A stretch of 64,000 nt of DNA, taken from NCBI RefSeq assembly GCF_014857925.1, contig NZ_JACYVZ010000006.1, positions 1-64,000 of the forward strand. The letters are read 5' to 3'. This DNA comes from Cysteiniphilum marinum (GTDB lineage: Bacteria > Pseudomonadota > Gammaproteobacteria > Francisellales > Francisellaceae). Below, one piece after another: positions 37,559-46,805 of this stretch (positions within the stretch are counted from its first letter, which is position 1; every line of letters begins with the position of its first letter). Both the position numbers and the translations under genes were made by a program. A model generated the notes under the pieces. That model had not been told where the DNA came from. It ran no database searches and saw only the letters and a program-made list of their open reading frames with translations.

Positions 37559-38140
37559 ATGCAGAATACATTGGTCTTAGTTGCGGACTTTATTAATGAA
37601 ATCGTCGATCCAAAAGGTGCTTTTGGTGCGCATAATGCGGCACGTATTATCGAAGATAAAACAATGGAAAAGGCGAATGAAGTGATTGCTTGGGCACGAA
37701 AGCATAACGTGTTAGTTGCGCATGTTAAAGTAGGTTTTGAAGCAAATTATCAAGAATGTCCCAAGCATTCACCGATGTTTGGTAAGGCGCCAGAGTACGG
37801 CGTATTGAAACTCGGGACATGGGGAACGGAATTTCACGAAAAAATGAATGTTGAACCTCAAGATGTTATTGTTACTAAACATCGCGTGAGTGCATTATAT
37901 GGCACGAATTTGGAACCTGTACTAAGAGCCAATAAAATTGAACGCGTAATCATTTGTGGCGTATCAACGACTTATGTAGTTGAAGCCACAGCGCGCGAAT
38001 TGCATGATCGTGATTATCAGGTGGTTATTGTTGCTGATGCCTGTAATGGAGCAACTAAAGAGTCGCATGAAGCAAGTTTAAGCGCCTTATCACGTTTGGC
38101 ACAAATTACTACAGCCGCTGAGTTCACCAAAGAAAATTAA
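37559..38140 (+). CDS. Isochorismatase-fold (cysteine hydrolase) family protein
   Basis: This is a 193-residue protein of the isochorismatase-like superfamily, which includes nicotinamidases, N-carbamoylsarcosinases and isochorismatases. The catalytic Asp is in LVADFINEI (Asp10) and the Lys in VTKHRVSALYGT (near 104). The segment GVSTTYVVEATAR aligns with the nucleophile region GVxTxxCVxxTAR, but Val replaces the nucleophile Cys. Classical amidase chemistry is therefore doubtful; true isochorismatases also lack this Cys. AAGGAG precedes the start. It marks the left edge of the Rhs locus. Confidence 0.8.
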   Translation: MQNTLVLVADFINEIVDPKGAFGAHNAARIIEDKTMEKANEVIAWARKHNVLVAHVKVGFEANYQECPKHSPMFGKAPEYGVLKLGTWGTEFHEKMNVEPQDVIVTKHRVSALYGTNLEPVLRANKIERVIICGVSTTYVVEATARELHDRDYQVVIVADACNGATKESHEASLSALSRLAQITTAAEFTKEN

Positions 38141-38168
38141 GTGGTGTGCGTCTAAATTTGGAGTATTA

Positions 38169-41075
38169 TTATTTGATATGTAGTACTGTTCTTTCTAAAT
38201 CTAAATTTGGATCAATACTAACTATTTTATTTACAGTTAATTTTTTAACATCAATTGTTGACATACTATCAGGATGAAGTAAATTTCCTTTTGTAATAAC
38301 AAGTTGGTAATTACCTTCTTTATCTGGGAATACTTCACATAAAGCTTGGATTGCGTTATCTTGATAGCCCTCGATGGAAGCAATCTCAGGTAACTCAAGG
38401 TGCGGTTTGAAGAGGGGGAAAGGACCATTAACGCAGAAAAGAAGATTATCTGGTTTTTTAGTTATTATCTGATTGTTTTTTGATTTATAAAGTGCTGATT
38501 GTAAGTCATAACTTTGGTTAGTGTTTTTGAGCATTAAAACGACTGGAATTGAGTTTGTATCATAGAAATTCATTGATGAGATTTTTGTTGCTAGTCTTTC
38601 TGCCTGTTTTGGTTTTTTGGGTGTGTTTGGTTGACTTGCATGACATGTTAGAAAACTGGATGACGCTCTATCATCATTCTTATACATAGTCTGAAATATA
38701 GAATTATCACTATAGTTAGGCATAAGGTAAAGCTTATATGTGAATCGAACATCTAATGTGAAAAGTTGCAAGTAGGCAGATACTGAACAGTTGCGTAGCT
38801 TAGCTATAGTACTGTCACTGGAATGGCTATTATCATCTTTGTGAATACGCATTGAAGTATAGAGTTCAAAATTAAATAATTTGATGCCTGATAGGCTATC
38901 TGCTTCTAATTCTTCTTGCGTATTGTTCATACCGTTTAGTACAATTGAGTGATGTGCAAAAATTGTCACGCCAGTGCCTGAGTGTAAATTATCTTGAGAG
39001 GTTGAAGTATCAATTGAGCGAAGGACAATCGGATATGAAAAGTCATTATAGATAATTGCTCCCTTGTACGTATCACCTGTGTTTCTTGAAGTATTGTCTT
39101 GATGCATTTGATACAAATTTGCTATACCACAGTTATCAAATAAAACAGCATGATCGTGCTGTGCTTGATCACTATAATGATAATCGCCTGTTAAGGGATT
39201 TGAGTAATCATATTGATCACTTAGTAGAAGGTATTTTGCCCACAATTGGTTATTTATATGCGTTATAGGCGGAACGGTGCCATTGCTAACATCTTCTAAG
39301 TAAAAGCGGTATAATGTGCTACTGTTTTCTGTGCCTCGGGTGCCGTCTGTACAAAATAAACCATGTGATAAGGTGCAAGCGGACATGCCAGGCAACAAGT
39401 AGTAGGCTCCATTAGGGATTGCATCTGCTGTATTTGGTAAAGCCCAGTGACTCATAATATAGTTAAGTGCTGGCGTGTTTGGGTTTTCAAGATTACCACA
39501 CTCAGGTGCCAGAGATTGTGATTCTTTATTTAGGGATAGGTGACGCAATACGGCAGGGTTAGTCTCGTTGTTTGTGGAGATAGTATTTTTGTCATCTGAC
39601 AATGGCTTAACCAAGAAACTTGTACCTGCTAATTCAGATAGATTACTGATGCAGGCTGTATGACCATTAAGTGCTTCGCACATATCAGCAGCTATATTTA
39701 GGTTAGTAGGACTGGAGGTATAGATGTAGTAAAGTTTGCCGTTATTGAGACGACGCATAATTGAATTACTTGTGTATTTTGCTGCATAATTGTCTGTCCC
39801 AAAAAGACCTTGTAACCAGGCGATATCTGCTGGGATAATTGCAATTGCGTTAGTATTGAACACATTGTTGTTAATAATTGCTTTATTTATAGTATCTACA
39901 AAAAACAGGTGATTATAAGCACTATCTGTAGTCGGTAAAGGAGTGTTGTTATTATCATAAATCGTAACTGCTACAGGAAGTGCATAACTGCCATTATTGT
40001 AAAGGCTTTCTTGTGCATTTAATGGTGTAATTCTAATATTGTCTCCATTTTTGTACTGCCAAGGATGTGTATTTTGTGGTAAAGGAATGACTTTTGACCA
40101 GAGTGAATGATGACAAATAGGTATATCAGGACTTTTGGAGTCAGAGATAAAGTCACTAGTGCATGCAGAGACCTGATATGATTTATCAGTAGAGGGTAGG
40201 CGTAAATAAAAGTCAAAGCTATTTGGTGAGATCGTTCCATCCTGATTGTAAAGAAGTCCTGTGGTAGGGTAAAAATAATCGATTTTTCCGGAGGCTTCCT
40301 TGACTTGATAGAAAAAACCGTTCAATGGTGGTGTTACACCATGTTGCGATTCATAGTTAATGTTCACATCGTATAAATTCTCACTTTGTGCAAACCCACC
40401 ACTTTCAAGCGCTTTATCAGGTGCAACTAGAGTGGTTTTGATTGTTGGTGTTTTACTGTTTTCAGTGAGTATGCGAGGAGTGTTTATATTTATATCAAAA
40501 TTACAAAGTGAATCTGATGTATTAGTACCATAGGTGACTGCCATGCCAGCATCAACATTCTTCGATTGATCAGCTGTACAATTGTAGCCATAAGTCATCG
40601 TATAATTTGAATCAGCGTTATTAAAACCAATTGCTGTCATCGTGTCTTCACCATCCCCTGCTGGAGTATCTCCTTGAAAGCGAATTGTCATTGGATTTTC
40701 TTTAATGTCATTGTTTTGCTTGGTAAGGTTTGGGTAGATATCAATGATAAAGCTTGAGCAGTTTGTCCTATCGCCTGACTTATGTAGAGCACAAAACACG
40801 CCATTTAGCTCTGGATCACGGTTATCTCCCCAATAAAAATCATATTTAAGATGGATGCTTTGTGAGCTATGTGCCTGAATCACATGATGGTCTGGATTAT
40901 CTTCATAAACCTCATGGTATATATCCAGATTATAGGTCAGGGCTTGATTGGTATTGTTACTAATGAGAATAGTTTGTGTTGGTTCATGATTCCCTGCAAT
41001 TGCTAAAAAAGGTATTGCAGATAATAAGAAAGTAAAATGTTTTATAAGTTTGATCATATTATACGAATTAGTCAT
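38169..41075 (-). CDS. Large secreted protein, paralogue of 54799-57387; unknown family
   Basis: This 968-residue protein has a signal peptide (from M7: IKLIKHFTFLLSAIPFLAIA). It starts at 41075 or, with the better signal peptide, at 41057; neither has a ribosome site. The mature part is Asn/Ser/Thr-rich with scattered Cys pairs, mostly beta-like, without membrane helices. It matches the 862-aa protein from end to end: ISNNTNQALTYNLDIYHE with IKINNNTDMPLAYNVILYHD, NYAAKYT and NPNTPALNYI. The N-terminal module could be Ig-like, which is a guess. It is downstream of Rhs tip A on the same strand. I do not recognise a family; extracellular adhesin or effector partner are options. Confidence 0.7.
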   Translation of the reverse strand: MTNSYNMIKLIKHFTFLLSAIPFLAIAGNHEPTQTILISNNTNQALTYNLDIYHEVYEDNPDHHVIQAHSSQSIHLKYDFYWGDNRDPELNGVFCALHKSGDRTNCSSFIIDIYPNLTKQNNDIKENPMTIRFQGDTPAGDGEDTMTAIGFNNADSNYTMTYGYNCTADQSKNVDAGMAVTYGTNTSDSLCNFDININTPRILTENSKTPTIKTTLVAPDKALESGGFAQSENLYDVNINYESQHGVTPPLNGFFYQVKEASGKIDYFYPTTGLLYNQDGTISPNSFDFYLRLPSTDKSYQVSACTSDFISDSKSPDIPICHHSLWSKVIPLPQNTHPWQYKNGDNIRITPLNAQESLYNNGSYALPVAVTIYDNNNTPLPTTDSAYNHLFFVDTINKAIINNNVFNTNAIAIIPADIAWLQGLFGTDNYAAKYTSNSIMRRLNNGKLYYIYTSSPTNLNIAADMCEALNGHTACISNLSELAGTSFLVKPLSDDKNTISTNNETNPAVLRHLSLNKESQSLAPECGNLENPNTPALNYIMSHWALPNTADAIPNGAYYLLPGMSACTLSHGLFCTDGTRGTENSSTLYRFYLEDVSNGTVPPITHINNQLWAKYLLLSDQYDYSNPLTGDYHYSDQAQHDHAVLFDNCGIANLYQMHQDNTSRNTGDTYKGAIIYNDFSYPIVLRSIDTSTSQDNLHSGTGVTIFAHHSIVLNGMNNTQEELEADSLSGIKLFNFELYTSMRIHKDDNSHSSDSTIAKLRNCSVSAYLQLFTLDVRFTYKLYLMPNYSDNSIFQTMYKNDDRASSSFLTCHASQPNTPKKPKQAERLATKISSMNFYDTNSIPVVLMLKNTNQSYDLQSALYKSKNNQIITKKPDNLLFCVNGPFPLFKPHLELPEIASIEGYQDNAIQALCEVFPDKEGNYQLVITKGNLLHPDSMSTIDVKKLTVNKIVSIDPNLDLERTVLHIK

Positions 41076-41273
41076 TAAGGATATCTGAGTTTTTCATGTT
41101 AAATACTTGGCGTGACAATTCTATAGAAAAATTCGTCAAAAATTACTATTGCTCCATCATAAATACGGGGTTGAAACGTGAGTGTTTAAGCCAGTAGAAT
41201 AGGCTAAACTAGTATTAATAACCATGTCCTATTAGATAAAGCATCTCTTGAATAGCTGCATAGAGCGTTAAGC

Positions 41274-42728
41274 TTAGCTAAGTTCTAATTGTGCAACAGT
41301 AAACTGCTCGCCCCAGCCATAGTTAAAGGCATTATAGTACAGATGCGGCAGGGAGATCTCATCATTTATGTTCTTAAAAGCATCAATTTTAACATGTGTT
41401 GCTGCCATGCCTGCATACTGAAAGCCACCAGCAAATGCTGCCATAGACATATTTTGCCATAGAGGTAATTCTGGTTTTTCAATAGCTTTCCCCATTTTAT
41501 TCATGATTGAGAAATAACTCAGTCGAACTACTTCAGAGATGCCGCCACGCAGTGCGCCAAGCGCAAATGAGCTTAGATAGTCTGATAGGTATGCATCATT
41601 ACTACCTTGCTGATGCCCTTCTAACAAAGCATCAGGATAAGTTAGGCATGTAAATGCATTCTTTTCTGCGTTGTCTATTTCTTGATTTCTAGTCAAGTAG
41701 GTAGCGCTTGCTGCCATGAATAATGCAAAGGGCAGCGAGGCTGCTGCTGATATCAATGCCTTGTTGGCAGATATTTTGTTGTTAGCGTTAGAAATAAAGG
41801 GCATGGAGCTTCCTTGGGCTAGATGTTCAAAAAATTCAGCACCAAAAATTAATTTGCCACTCCCAGACATAAGTGCAGCAGTACTTGCTAGTGAACCAAT
41901 CATAGCGCCTGAGTCAGCTGCAATACGGCTAACATTGCCATTCCAAAGGGGAATACTCGTGGTAATGACATTGGTTATTCCTCCCAATGCAAAAAGTGAT
42001 GCAGAGCTAAGAGTCGGAGCTAGTATGCCGATGCCTAATGCGGCAATGCTTAATCCTGCAGCTATTGAAAAGTGCCCCGAAGGATCAAAGTTATTTATTG
42101 GATCATCATTAGCAAATTTATAATGATTTAATAGATGATATGTATCGCGCTGCATAAAGCGCATAAGATTTGGGTTATAAAATCGTGCCCGCAAATAGAT
42201 AAGTTGACTATTGGGATCGGTATATTCGCCATTATAATCAATTTGTTGCAGTAATTTAGATGGTGAAGTTTGCGTTGCTGAGAAATGACGATGATAGCCA
42301 TATGGCATGTAGTTTGTTGAGCTTGCCAATGATTGATTTTGTTCTAGCCAGAGGTTGGTTGTGTTTTTTTGTTCAAATAAGCGATAGTAGCATTGATGAG
42401 TAGTAGGGCAAAGTAGTTGTGCTTGTGGTAAAGTAGCTAGCTTTTCGTTATTTAAGACAATGCTGGAGAGGTGCTTTTGGTCATATATAAAAGCCTCTAG
42501 ATTATTAGTGGCTTTTATCCCGCTAAGTTCATGTTCGGCATTGTAGTGGTAAACTGTTATTATTCTTTTTTTTGTGGTACTAAAGCTTATAAGTTGTCCT
42601 TGTGCATTATAACGATATTGATTGCCTTGAGCATCATTTTGTAAATTGCCATTTTGATCATATTGAAAGGCGATTGCTATATTCATATATAAAAGGCAGA
42701 CAAGAGTAGTTAATATATTTTTTATCAT
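41274..42728 (-). CDS. Short secreted Rhs tip protein A (class 1 tail)
   Basis: This 484-residue protein has a signal peptide (residues 1-20, MIKNILTTLVCLLYMNIAIA). YD repeats follow (FQYDQNGNLQNDAQGNQYRYN, VYHYNAEHEL). The Rhs core at about 164-219 includes YNGEYTDPNSQLIYLRARFY, MRFMQRDTY and DPINNFDPSGH. The remaining ~265 residues are a tail rich in Ala, Gly and Ser with several hydrophobic segments (SIAALGIGILAPTL; ALISAAASLPFALFMAAS). The tail is related to that of protein F: SMPFISN/AMPLMSS, FALGALRGGISE/MVLGGIRTASAE. It lies opposite tip B across a 264-bp divergent region with a Fur-like box. Tail function unknown. Confidence 0.8.
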   Translation of the reverse strand: MIKNILTTLVCLLYMNIAIAFQYDQNGNLQNDAQGNQYRYNAQGQLISFSTTKKRIITVYHYNAEHELSGIKATNNLEAFIYDQKHLSSIVLNNEKLATLPQAQLLCPTTHQCYYRLFEQKNTTNLWLEQNQSLASSTNYMPYGYHRHFSATQTSPSKLLQQIDYNGEYTDPNSQLIYLRARFYNPNLMRFMQRDTYHLLNHYKFANDDPINNFDPSGHFSIAAGLSIAALGIGILAPTLSSASLFALGGITNVITTSIPLWNGNVSRIAADSGAMIGSLASTAALMSGSGKLIFGAEFFEHLAQGSSMPFISNANNKISANKALISAAASLPFALFMAASATYLTRNQEIDNAEKNAFTCLTYPDALLEGHQQGSNDAYLSDYLSSFALGALRGGISEVVRLSYFSIMNKMGKAIEKPELPLWQNMSMAAFAGGFQYAGMAATHVKIDAFKNINDEISLPHLYYNAFNYGWGEQFTVAQLELS

Positions 42729-42750
42729 GATTATCGTTGGTCAATCTAAT

Positions 42751-42765
42751 TGATAATAATTATCA
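42751..42765. promoter_or_regulatory. Fur-box-like palindrome
   Basis: TGATAATAATTATCA fits the 7-1-7 Fur consensus TGATAATNATTATCA without mismatch. It lies 23 bp upstream of the tip A start codon, within the divergent A/B promoter region. AT-rich DNA can produce such palindromes by chance. Confidence 0.5.
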
Positions 42766-42992
42766 TATGCTGAATTGTTGTGCTTAAAAATAGAAAAAAA
42801 TCGAAATATATTCAATATTATCACTTTTTAAGGTTAATCATAATAGTTATTAGGCATATTGATATCGATGATTTATGTTTAGTAAACGCGGCTAATTCGT
42901 TATGTAAATTACACATCCATCGTAAATCATTTTAATGGTGAATATATCATTATAAGTCGTATTAAACTTAATATTATAGGGAAAGCGAAAGC

Positions 42993-44402
42993 ATGCAAGT
43001 ATTGATTTTTTTGTTAAGCTCTGTTTTGTTTGTTACTAACATCTTTGCTGCTCAGTATCACTACGATGCCAATGGCAATATGATTGAAGATAATTATGGG
43101 AATTTATATGCTTATAGTGCGGAAAATCAACTGATTGGTACGCTAAATACTAATAAAAAAATCAACGATAGTAACCACTACAATGCTGAAGGGTTTAGAG
43201 ATGCACGGAATGTTGATGGTCATACTATCGGTTTGATCTATAGTGATGGACAACTAATAAATGGACTAAACAATCAGCTAAAGAGCAGTTATCTTGAGCA
43301 TGATGTGCGTTATTTGGAGGGAGAGTCAGAGCTTCGTCAGTATCGTATGTTTGCAAATAATAATAGTACCACTTTGCTCTTATCAGACAATTTGAATATT
43401 GAAAGCAGCTATAACTACAATGCTTATGGTGGCTACACGAGATATAGTGATAATAAACCTAAAGTTTCTAGTATAAGTACTAATTTGATATCGCATAATC
43501 CATTAACATATGATGGTGAGTATCAAGATAATGATAGCGGTTTAATTTACTTGCGTGCTCGTTTTTATAATCCAAATCTTATGCATTTTATACAGCGTGA
43601 TAGTTATAATTTGTTAAATCGCTATGCTTTTGCTAATAGCGACCCTGTTAATCATGCGGATCCTACTGGGCATAGCGTATCTGCTTTAAATATTGTAGGA
43701 GGTTTTTTACGAGGATTGGGTGATGGGCTTCTCTCTGGTGCAACGATCGGCTTTTGCAGTCATTCTGGTTGCTCGGTAGATAATTATCGCCAGTTGTTAA
43801 CTGGAAACCTTAGCAGTTTTGGTGAGCTGTTTAACCCATTAGCAGCCATGGTACCACTAATGCAACATAGTGGTAGTGCTGAAGCATGGGCAAATGCAGT
43901 AGGCATGAGTGTACCTAATATCGCTATTATGCTTAAAGATTTGTATGATTTTTCTTATGCTAGAAAAAAAATAAAAGACAGTTTTGAGAAGCCTCATGCT
44001 GTCATGGTTGAGAGCCTTGAAAGACTCAGAGAGTCAAATAAGCAATTTTCTGGATTAGGTGATTTGACTCATCAGCAGAAAAATAATCAGTTATTAGAGG
44101 TGAAACTAGATTCTTATGTCAAAAAGATAGAAGGATTTAACGTTAATAAAATTATAGCTGATGCAGCAATCTCAAGACGGTCAGGCATCAATTATGGGGT
44201 TTCCCCAGTTGTTGAACTGTATAGCCGTTATTATAAGAGATTTAAATCTGAGGATATAGCGAAGTTGATATATGCAAGTGCTGCATGGCATGCAAGTTTT
44301 AAACTGCCTCAATCAGTATCTACAGCTATAAATAGAGTGAACATATTGTTGTATACTATAAATAGCAACGACTTAAACCAATATAATTTGATAAATAGTT
44401 AG
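42993..44402 (+). CDS. Short secreted Rhs tip protein B (class 2 tail)
   Basis: This is a 469-residue protein with a signal peptide (about 1-19, cut after FAA). The YD repeat YHYDANGNMIEDNYGNLYAY follows. The Rhs core at about 173-227 includes YDGEYQDNDSGLIYLRARFY, MHFIQRDSY and DPVNHADPTGH. The 242-residue tail begins GGFLRGLGDGLLSGATIGFC and has a conserved GFCS..GCS Cys pair, then AMVPLM and NAIGMS-like segments, and ends LLYTINSNDLNQYN. The same tail design is in protein C. It is the first plus-strand gene of the locus and convergent with the LuxR-type regulator 18 bp away. Confidence 0.8.
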   Translation: MQVLIFLLSSVLFVTNIFAAQYHYDANGNMIEDNYGNLYAYSAENQLIGTLNTNKKINDSNHYNAEGFRDARNVDGHTIGLIYSDGQLINGLNNQLKSSYLEHDVRYLEGESELRQYRMFANNNSTTLLLSDNLNIESSYNYNAYGGYTRYSDNKPKVSSISTNLISHNPLTYDGEYQDNDSGLIYLRARFYNPNLMHFIQRDSYNLLNRYAFANSDPVNHADPTGHSVSALNIVGGFLRGLGDGLLSGATIGFCSHSGCSVDNYRQLLTGNLSSFGELFNPLAAMVPLMQHSGSAEAWANAVGMSVPNIAIMLKDLYDFSYARKKIKDSFEKPHAVMVESLERLRESNKQFSGLGDLTHQQKNNQLLEVKLDSYVKKIEGFNVNKIIADAAISRRSGINYGVSPVVELYSRYYKRFKSEDIAKLIYASAAWHASFKLPQSVSTAINRVNILLYTINSNDLNQYNLINS

Positions 44403-44420
44403 TTGAGTTGACTAAAAAAT

Positions 44421-45014
44421 TTAAGCTTCGTCTGATTTCTCGCTGTGGCATAATTTGAGCAGTTCTATTAGTGCTAGGTTGAACATGCTCGTGCTAAAGC
44501 AAGCTCTTAATTTGCTCATTAGATTGTATTTGTACATGTAAGCAGATTTCTGACTAATCTCTAAAGTGCGAGCAACTTCTTGTGTTTTAACATTTTTAAA
44601 TTGAGACAGCAGAAGTAATAGTTTAATATCTGTGGGGCTAAATTTTTCTCCACGGTAATTTATGGTTGTCAGGCTTTGCAGGTATGAATGCCGTTTAAAT
44701 TGCTCAAGGGATAAATCAAGCTTATAGACATAACCTATTGTGATTTCATGGGATTTTAATGGGGTTATGTTAATTGTTACCAAGACGGCACTATCATCTA
44801 GCAAGCAAATCCCTTGATTAAATTGATTAGTTGTTTTTTTTGGTAATTTATTTTGGGTTGGTTTGAAAACAGATAGAAATATATCATCGGCAAATAGAAT
44901 ATCGTTATCGGTATTAACTATTACACAGCCTTTACTATTTTTCATATCACTCATAGTGTGCATTTTCTCCATTTTTTGATTTTTGTAATACAAAATATCA
45001 CACAGTAAAATCAT
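44421..45014 (-). CDS. LuxR-type HTH transcriptional regulator
   Basis: This protein of up to 197 residues has an N-terminal sensory part resembling a small PAS domain (KNSKGCVIVNTDNDILFADDIFL onwards). The C-terminal helix-turn-helix (about 130-170) is FSPTDIKLLLLLSQFKNVKT, then EVARTLEISQKSAYMYKYNL, the LuxR/GerE pattern in which one helix recognises DNA. Starts at 45014, or at an ATG in the MHTMSDMKNS region with GGAG nearby, are possible. It is the only regulator inside the Rhs locus and is divergent from tip C, so it probably controls local expression. Confidence 0.78.
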   Translation of the reverse strand: MILLCDILYYKNQKMEKMHTMSDMKNSKGCVIVNTDNDILFADDIFLSVFKPTQNKLPKKTTNQFNQGICLLDDSAVLVTINITPLKSHEITIGYVYKLDLSLEQFKRHSYLQSLTTINYRGEKFSPTDIKLLLLLSQFKNVKTQEVARTLEISQKSAYMYKYNLMSKLRACFSTSMFNLALIELLKLCHSEKSDEA

Positions 45015-45186
45015 TCTTTTTGTTAGCTGCTAAGGTGTGTAATATGATCGGACAAACGCAGTGTTTAAAATAGGGTAATGAACCCCCTATTTTTTATTTC
45101 AGCTAATACTGACATTCTTAAAGCAATGCTTTGTATAGTTAGCATGTCTAGCAATAGAAACTTCATGTAAAGATTTCTATTTTCAA

Positions 45187-45202
45187 GATGATTTAAATCA
45201 TC
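45187..45202. promoter_or_regulatory. 16-bp palindrome between the LuxR-type regulator and tip C
   Basis: GATGATTTAAATCATC is a perfect palindrome 38 bp before tip C, in the 225-bp divergent region. Half-sites GATGATTTA (42867-42875) and TAAATCAT (42923-42930) recur upstream of tip B. It is a candidate binding site for the adjacent regulator. Confidence 0.5.
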
Positions 45203-45239
45203 AATCATTAAAAAATGACAAATATTATACAAATTTGAG

Positions 45240-46619
45240 ATGAAGTTTATGTATAAGTGTAAATTAATGCTTTCGATTTCACTGTTATTAATAAGTGCTG
45301 GGAATGCTTTTAGTGACGTTTATCACTATGATGAAAATGGAAATTTAATAAGTGATATGAGTGGCAATCGTTATTACTATAACGCAAAAAATCAGTTGAT
45401 ACAGTTTATTCAAGGCAATACCCAAATAAAAAGTACATTTCACTACAATGCAAATGGATTATTAGATAACCAGAAAAATGCACTGAAAGTTTACTACTTT
45501 ATCTATCAACAAAACCAGTTAAGTAATTTGATGTTAGGTAGTCAGAAAACCATAAGTACACTGCAGAAAGATGTTATTTATTTGACTGTTCAGGATCATG
45601 GCATAGCCTATTATCGGGCAGCTATGCATAACAATACTCAAAGCTTATTGTTATCACAAAATACTAATCTATTTGATACTAACAGCTTTATGCCTTTTGG
45701 TGCAAAAAGATCATTAAGGCAAGGTTATACTAGTACAGCGCAAGATCTGGCTATGGTTAAATCACTTTTTGCTTATGATGGTGAATGTCAAGATCAAGCG
45801 AGTCAACTGATTTATCTGCATGCACGTTTTTATAATCCAGAGTTAATGCGTTTTGTACAAAGAGATAGTTATGACCTGTTCAATCGTTATTCATTTGCAA
45901 ACGATGATCCTATTAACAAAATAGATCCATCAGGTCATAACGCCATTTCAAATGGCTTTTCTTCATTTTTTCATGGACTTGGCGAAGGTTTGGTTTCAGG
46001 GATGAGTATTGGATTTTGCAGTATAGAGGGTTGTAGTACTAATAGCTACAAGCAACTTTACCATGGTAATAAAAGCGCTTGGGCTGAATTTTTTAATCCC
46101 ATAGCAGCGCTGGTACCACTTATTCATTATGGAGGTACTACAGACCAGTGGATGAATGCTATTGGTATGAGTTTACCTAATATAGCGATTATCGCACGAG
46201 ATATGGTAACAACCTACTATGGTTATAGATTAAGGGAGCAGCTACGCAAAGTTGGGGAACGAGTAAAGGCTTCATCTGGGGTAGAGGGAATGCAATACAA
46301 CAAACTTGCTTCTAAAGTCATTGGAAGGGATATAATGTCAAGACGCAATGGCTTTAACTACATTTTCAACCCATTAGCCGATCTTTATTATCATTTTATA
46401 GGCGAAAAAACTCCAAGGGCTGGCTTTACCTATCTAATTAATAAAACAGTGCCTTGGGATCATTACTTGGCAAGAAATCTTTTGGGGGAGGAGGATTCTA
46501 AGGGAGCACTAGTGCTAGCGAAACCATATCAGCATGCGCTTATAACTGCAGATTTTCTACTCTACAGTATTAACACGAATAGCTTAAATCAATATAACCA
46601 AACTGCAAATACTAACTAA
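45240..46619 (+). CDS. Short secreted Rhs tip protein C (class 2 tail)
   Basis: This is a 459-residue protein with a signal peptide (about 1-25, cut near AFS). The YD repeat VYHYDENGNLISDMSGNRYY follows. The Rhs core at about 179-233 includes YDGECQDQASQLIYLHARFY, MRFVQRDSY and DPINKIDPSGH. The 226-residue tail is of class 2: GLGEGLVSGMSIGFCSIEGC, AALVPLIHYG, GMSLPNIAI, ending LLYSINTNSLNQYN. Compared with B, the middle of the tail differs strongly while both ends are conserved. The start may be 45249, one Met further on. It precedes the large Rhs gene by 186 bp. Confidence 0.8.
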   Translation: MKFMYKCKLMLSISLLLISAGNAFSDVYHYDENGNLISDMSGNRYYYNAKNQLIQFIQGNTQIKSTFHYNANGLLDNQKNALKVYYFIYQQNQLSNLMLGSQKTISTLQKDVIYLTVQDHGIAYYRAAMHNNTQSLLLSQNTNLFDTNSFMPFGAKRSLRQGYTSTAQDLAMVKSLFAYDGECQDQASQLIYLHARFYNPELMRFVQRDSYDLFNRYSFANDDPINKIDPSGHNAISNGFSSFFHGLGEGLVSGMSIGFCSIEGCSTNSYKQLYHGNKSAWAEFFNPIAALVPLIHYGGTTDQWMNAIGMSLPNIAIIARDMVTTYYGYRLREQLRKVGERVKASSGVEGMQYNKLASKVIGRDIMSRRNGFNYIFNPLADLYYHFIGEKTPRAGFTYLINKTVPWDHYLARNLLGEEDSKGALVLAKPYQHALITADFLLYSINTNSLNQYNQTANTN

Positions 46620-46805
46620 AAGCATTTAGCATCCCTGTGAGCAAAGCATCTATAAGCGGTGTTGTCATTCAATACTGAAAATGATTAGTGCTGGATATAG
46701 AAAGTATCTTGCCTTTTTTCAATAGTAGATTGCATTATTTTTGATTAGCATCTCCACAGAGATAAACACTCTAACTTCAACTCATTAGATAAGGAAACTC
46801 TCATT

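Noticed and set aside
41716-42123. Plus-strand ORF opposite tip A
   Set aside because: A shadow of the tip A coding strand, with no ribosome site and biased composition; not an immunity gene.
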